DNA of 64,000 nucleotides, taken from Aquimarina aggregata (GTDB lineage Bacteria; Bacteroidota; Bacteroidia; Flavobacteriales; Flavobacteriaceae). Under the pieces are notes generated by a model. The model was given only the letters and a program-made list of their open reading frames with translations, was not told the origin of the DNA and did no database searches. This document shows positions 61,765 to 64,000 of this stretch, in pieces. The translations under genes were made by a program, and so were the position numbers. The number at the start of each line of letters is the position of its first letter. Position 1 is the stretch's first letter. The DNA is taken from NCBI RefSeq assembly GCF_001632745.1, contig NZ_LQRT01000013.1, forward strand, positions 186,001 through 250,000. The letters run 5' to 3'.

Positions 61765-63183
61765 TTAATCTGAAAACAAATATCTTGATGACCCAAGGTA
61801 TTTCTCTATTAAAATGTTGTAGGGTTTTGAGAGCCTTAGTCCTAATGTACCTTCTATGTTATATAGGTTTTTTTTATCCTTAAAACCATTTTTAAGTAAT
61901 TTTTCTAAATAAAATAAGGCTGTTTCATAATCTTGGTCCTGCGCGCTTAAAGAAATAACAGTTCTGTAGGACTCATAATCTTTTTTATCTATTATCGTAC
62001 TTAGTATATTAAGATACATTGTCTTCTCGAACTTATCTTCCTTAGAAAATTTAACTGCTTTATAGTTACGTACCTTCTCTTTAAGATATCCTTTAATTCT
62101 AAGTACCGTATTAGACGCATATTTTTCTTTAGATCGGGATAGCTCATCTAATTTAGACATCTCGTGTTGCCACCATCCCAAATTCTCGTATACCTCATTT
62201 CCAACATCTTCTGCCAAAGATAATTGATACGATTGTCTAAGCTCTGCTTCTTTTGTATCGTATTTTAAATATAGTTTCTTCTCTCTTTCATATCCCTTAA
62301 ATTGTTTCAATTGCTTCTCTTTCTTTTTAAGATAGCTTGTGTCAAAAAACAACTTATACTTATCCTTTATTTTTTTTATTTCTTCATAAGCCAACAAAAA
62401 ATTTCCTTGATTCTGGTTAATTTCTACTTGTTTTAGTTCGGTCTGAAATAAATTTTGAATCCAGATAGAATCTTTTGGTATTACACCCTTACTCATTGTT
62501 TGTAAGGTAAAATTTGATAATATTTTTTTAAACAAATTAGGGTTTGGGAAATCTTGTTTACCCTCATAATCTAATACATCTGCAAAAGCATTCTGCTTTT
62601 TAAGATACATTTTATTATATAAGAAGTTTTTATAATTATGACGACTAACATTTACGACTCCAAAGTAGGAAAAGTTTTTCCTTATTTTTACACTAGAATT
62701 ATAGTAGTGTGTATCTCCAACAGCAATTGTTCCTGCCACATCGTTAATCAAAACAGAAACTAAACTTATTAAATTTGCATCTTCTCCTAATCCTGTAGTG
62801 TATACCCTTTTCTTTTGAATTGGAAAAATAGAGAAAATATGATCCATAAAAGAAGCAACATATTCTGCCTTTTCTTTTATTTCTACCTTTTCAGGAAAAT
62901 CGCTAATTACTACCATATAACCTAGTTCTTCAGCTGCTTCTCTATACAGTCGTGTAATATTGCCTGCATTTCCATTAGAATCAAAACCAAAAACAACTGG
63001 CCATTTTTTATTAAGGTCAAAAGACTTAGGTAAGTATATACTAAATATTGTATTTGCTCCAGGAACAATCAAAGAATCAATAACTTTTCCTTTTTTTACA
63101 GTCAAACTATTTTGACTGTAAATAATTGAAGTAAAACAAAGAATTATAAAAAAACTAAACCCCTTTATGACTGATAACCGCAT
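61765..63183 (-). CDS. exported alpha/beta-hydrolase-like protein lacking its nucleophile
   Basis: After a signal peptide (FSFFIILCFTSIIYSQ) residues 30-230 look like an esterase fold (NTIFSIYLPKSFDLNKKWPV, VFGFDSNGNAGNITRLYREA). The nucleophile elbow that should read GxSxG is TTGLGEDA (129-136), so the catalytic serine is missing. The C-terminal 240 residues are a long helical and coiled part with heptads (LKQFKGYEREKKLYLKYDT), TPR-like near the end. It may bind rather than cleave. sRNA units flank it on both sides. Confidence 0.65.
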   Translation of the reverse strand: MRLSVIKGFSFFIILCFTSIIYSQNSLTVKKGKVIDSLIVPGANTIFSIYLPKSFDLNKKWPVVFGFDSNGNAGNITRLYREAAEELGYMVVISDFPEKVEIKEKAEYVASFMDHIFSIFPIQKKRVYTTGLGEDANLISLVSVLINDVAGTIAVGDTHYYNSSVKIRKNFSYFGVVNVSRHNYKNFLYNKMYLKKQNAFADVLDYEGKQDFPNPNLFKKILSNFTLQTMSKGVIPKDSIWIQNLFQTELKQVEINQNQGNFLLAYEEIKKIKDKYKLFFDTSYLKKKEKQLKQFKGYEREKKLYLKYDTKEAELRQSYQLSLAEDVGNEVYENLGWWQHEMSKLDELSRSKEKYASNTVLRIKGYLKEKVRNYKAVKFSKEDKFEKTMYLNILSTIIDKKDYESYRTVISLSAQDQDYETALFYLEKLLKNGFKDKKNLYNIEGTLGLRLSKPYNILIEKYLGSSRYLFSD

Positions 63184-63267
63184 GACTGACTGTATTTAAA
63201 TAATCGTGCAACAAAAAAGGTGCCACTATTAATGATATAAATGTAAGAAAAGCTTATGAAGAAAATC

Positions 63268-63367
63268 AAAAAACGCCTGAATCTCTTCAGGCGTTCTCGT
63301 ATCTTTTACTTGTACTCTCTTTAGTTTCCCATACTAATGTCCTCACACAAGATAAAGATCGTTTCCC
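63268..63367 (-). ncRNA. putative small RNA, copy C
   Basis: This third unit lies between the Lrp and the 472-aa gene. An exact -7 element TATATTTG (63371-63378 on the minus strand) precedes GGGAAACGATC. The core GTGTGAGGACATTAGT ... GAAACTAAAGAGAGTA is shared; the GACCCC loop is replaced by ATGGGAA. ATCTTTATCTTGT (63347-63359) pairs with ACAAGTAAAAGAT (63301-63313), replacing the stem of A and B by a different sequence. The terminator AACGCCTGAA / TTCAGGCGTT has T6. Confidence 0.68.
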
Positions 63368-63420
63368 ATACAAATATAATCAAATCTCATGCCAAAAAAC
63401 TAGTCATTTTCGGTATTTAA

Positions 63421-63864
63421 TCAAGCATCATTTGTAATTGGATTATTCTCGATTAAATTAGATAATATGATATGTGTTTTTACTTCACCATAAGTTATCA
63501 ATCGATCAATAAATTCTTGTAAGTGTATCTGGTCTCTCAAGACTACTTCCATAATTATATTTTCATTACCTGTTATTCGGTAACAATTTGTTACTTCTTT
63601 AAACTCTGATACCTTAGTTAAAAATGGCTTTAAACGCCCCATAAAAGCTCTTAATGTAATAATAGCTTTTAGTTGATATCCCGCCTCGGTATAGGATACA
63701 TTTGCTACATAACCTTTTAAAACACCATAATCTTCCATTTTTTTTATTCTTTCTGCTACCGCAGGAGAACTTAATCCAACCTTTCTACCTATTTCTGCAT
63801 TAGATAACCTTGCATTTTCCTGTAGACATTGTAAAATTTCCCAATTTATAGTATCAATCTCCAT
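63421..63864 (-). CDS. Lrp/AsnC-family transcription regulator
   Basis: The 147-residue protein has the AsnC helix-turn-helix (LSNAEIGRKVGLSSPAVAER, then IKKMEDYGVLKGYVANVS) and the RAM effector domain (AIITLRAFMGRLKPFLTKVS, YRITGNENIIMEVVLRD, DRLITYGEVKTHIILSN). It senses amino acids and controls nearby or global genes. No target is evident. Confidence 0.95.
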   Translation of the reverse strand: MEIDTINWEILQCLQENARLSNAEIGRKVGLSSPAVAERIKKMEDYGVLKGYVANVSYTEAGYQLKAIITLRAFMGRLKPFLTKVSEFKEVTNCYRITGNENIIMEVVLRDQIHLQEFIDRLITYGEVKTHIILSNLIENNPITNDA

Positions 63865-64000
63865 AAATACAGCAGCTTATATTTTTAACTATTTGAAATC
63901 TTTAATCATAAAAAACGACTTAAAATTAAGTACCAATCTGATTTAATATAGAAAATCTTAATTTTTAAATCAAAAAATGGTTTTACAATTAATAATTAAA

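Overview
The window is about 64 kb of AT-rich chromosome from a marine-type flavobacterium (Bacteroidota, Flavobacteriaceae; Aquimarina-like is a guess). The signs are a SecA of about 1,118 residues without a C-terminal zinc finger, DnaJ with two instead of four zinc motifs, TTG-N19-TAnnTTTG promoters, many outer-membrane barrels and lipoproteins, and families typical of the phylum (DUF2795, DUF2911, DUF4920, DUF6268, GXWXG/DUF4334). No mobile element, tRNA, rRNA or CRISPR array was found. The first gene is cut by the window edge.

Layout. 1-5.9 kb: a truncated glycoside-hydrolase-like gene, a 2-oxoacid dehydrogenase E2, a glycosyltransferase, recR, and a PduO-type cobalamin adenosyltransferase. 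5.6-13 kb: a DUF2795 gene, secA behind a structured leader, a Big_2/FN3 lipoprotein and an M23 peptidase. 13-20 kb: a flavin monooxygenase and two ECF sigma/anti-sigma loci, each with a 17-base gene overlap. 20-34 kb: DUF2911, the MeaB GTPase (a B12 partner of the adenosyltransferase), a PagL-like deacylase, a class A penicillin-binding protein, PAP2, OmpA, MATE, M28 peptidase and PPK2. 34-42.4 kb: a minus-strand run with an ABC-2 exporter, MscS, a barrel and a sigma-54 response regulator lacking a DNA-binding domain, then grpE-dnaJ. 42.5-47.4 kb: YceI, epimerase, mnmD, ilvE and a MazG-type pyrophosphohydrolase.

47.6-52.6 kb is the most interesting part. A plus-strand locus encodes a caspase-like (C14) protease, an unrecognised 257-aa protein, a TPR-type sensor kinase, a LuxR/NarL response regulator and a 234-aa protein whose sequence pattern matches bacterial gasdermins. 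The caspase and gasdermin-like genes share an 18-bp dyad (ATACCYTGTNNTGGGTAT), each 22 bases upstream of an AGTTTTG promoter element. I read this as a two-component-controlled caspase-gasdermin death module, with the dyad as the probable regulator site.

52.6-64 kb: a family M49 peptidase, a SRPBCC/GyrI protein, fluoride channel, P-II protein and porin, MFS, a DJ-1/PfpI lipoprotein, a degenerate alpha/beta-hydrolase and an Lrp regulator. Around the last two genes lie three copies of an unannotated minus-strand RNA of about 100-120 nt, with shared core sequences, covarying stems and individual intrinsic terminators.
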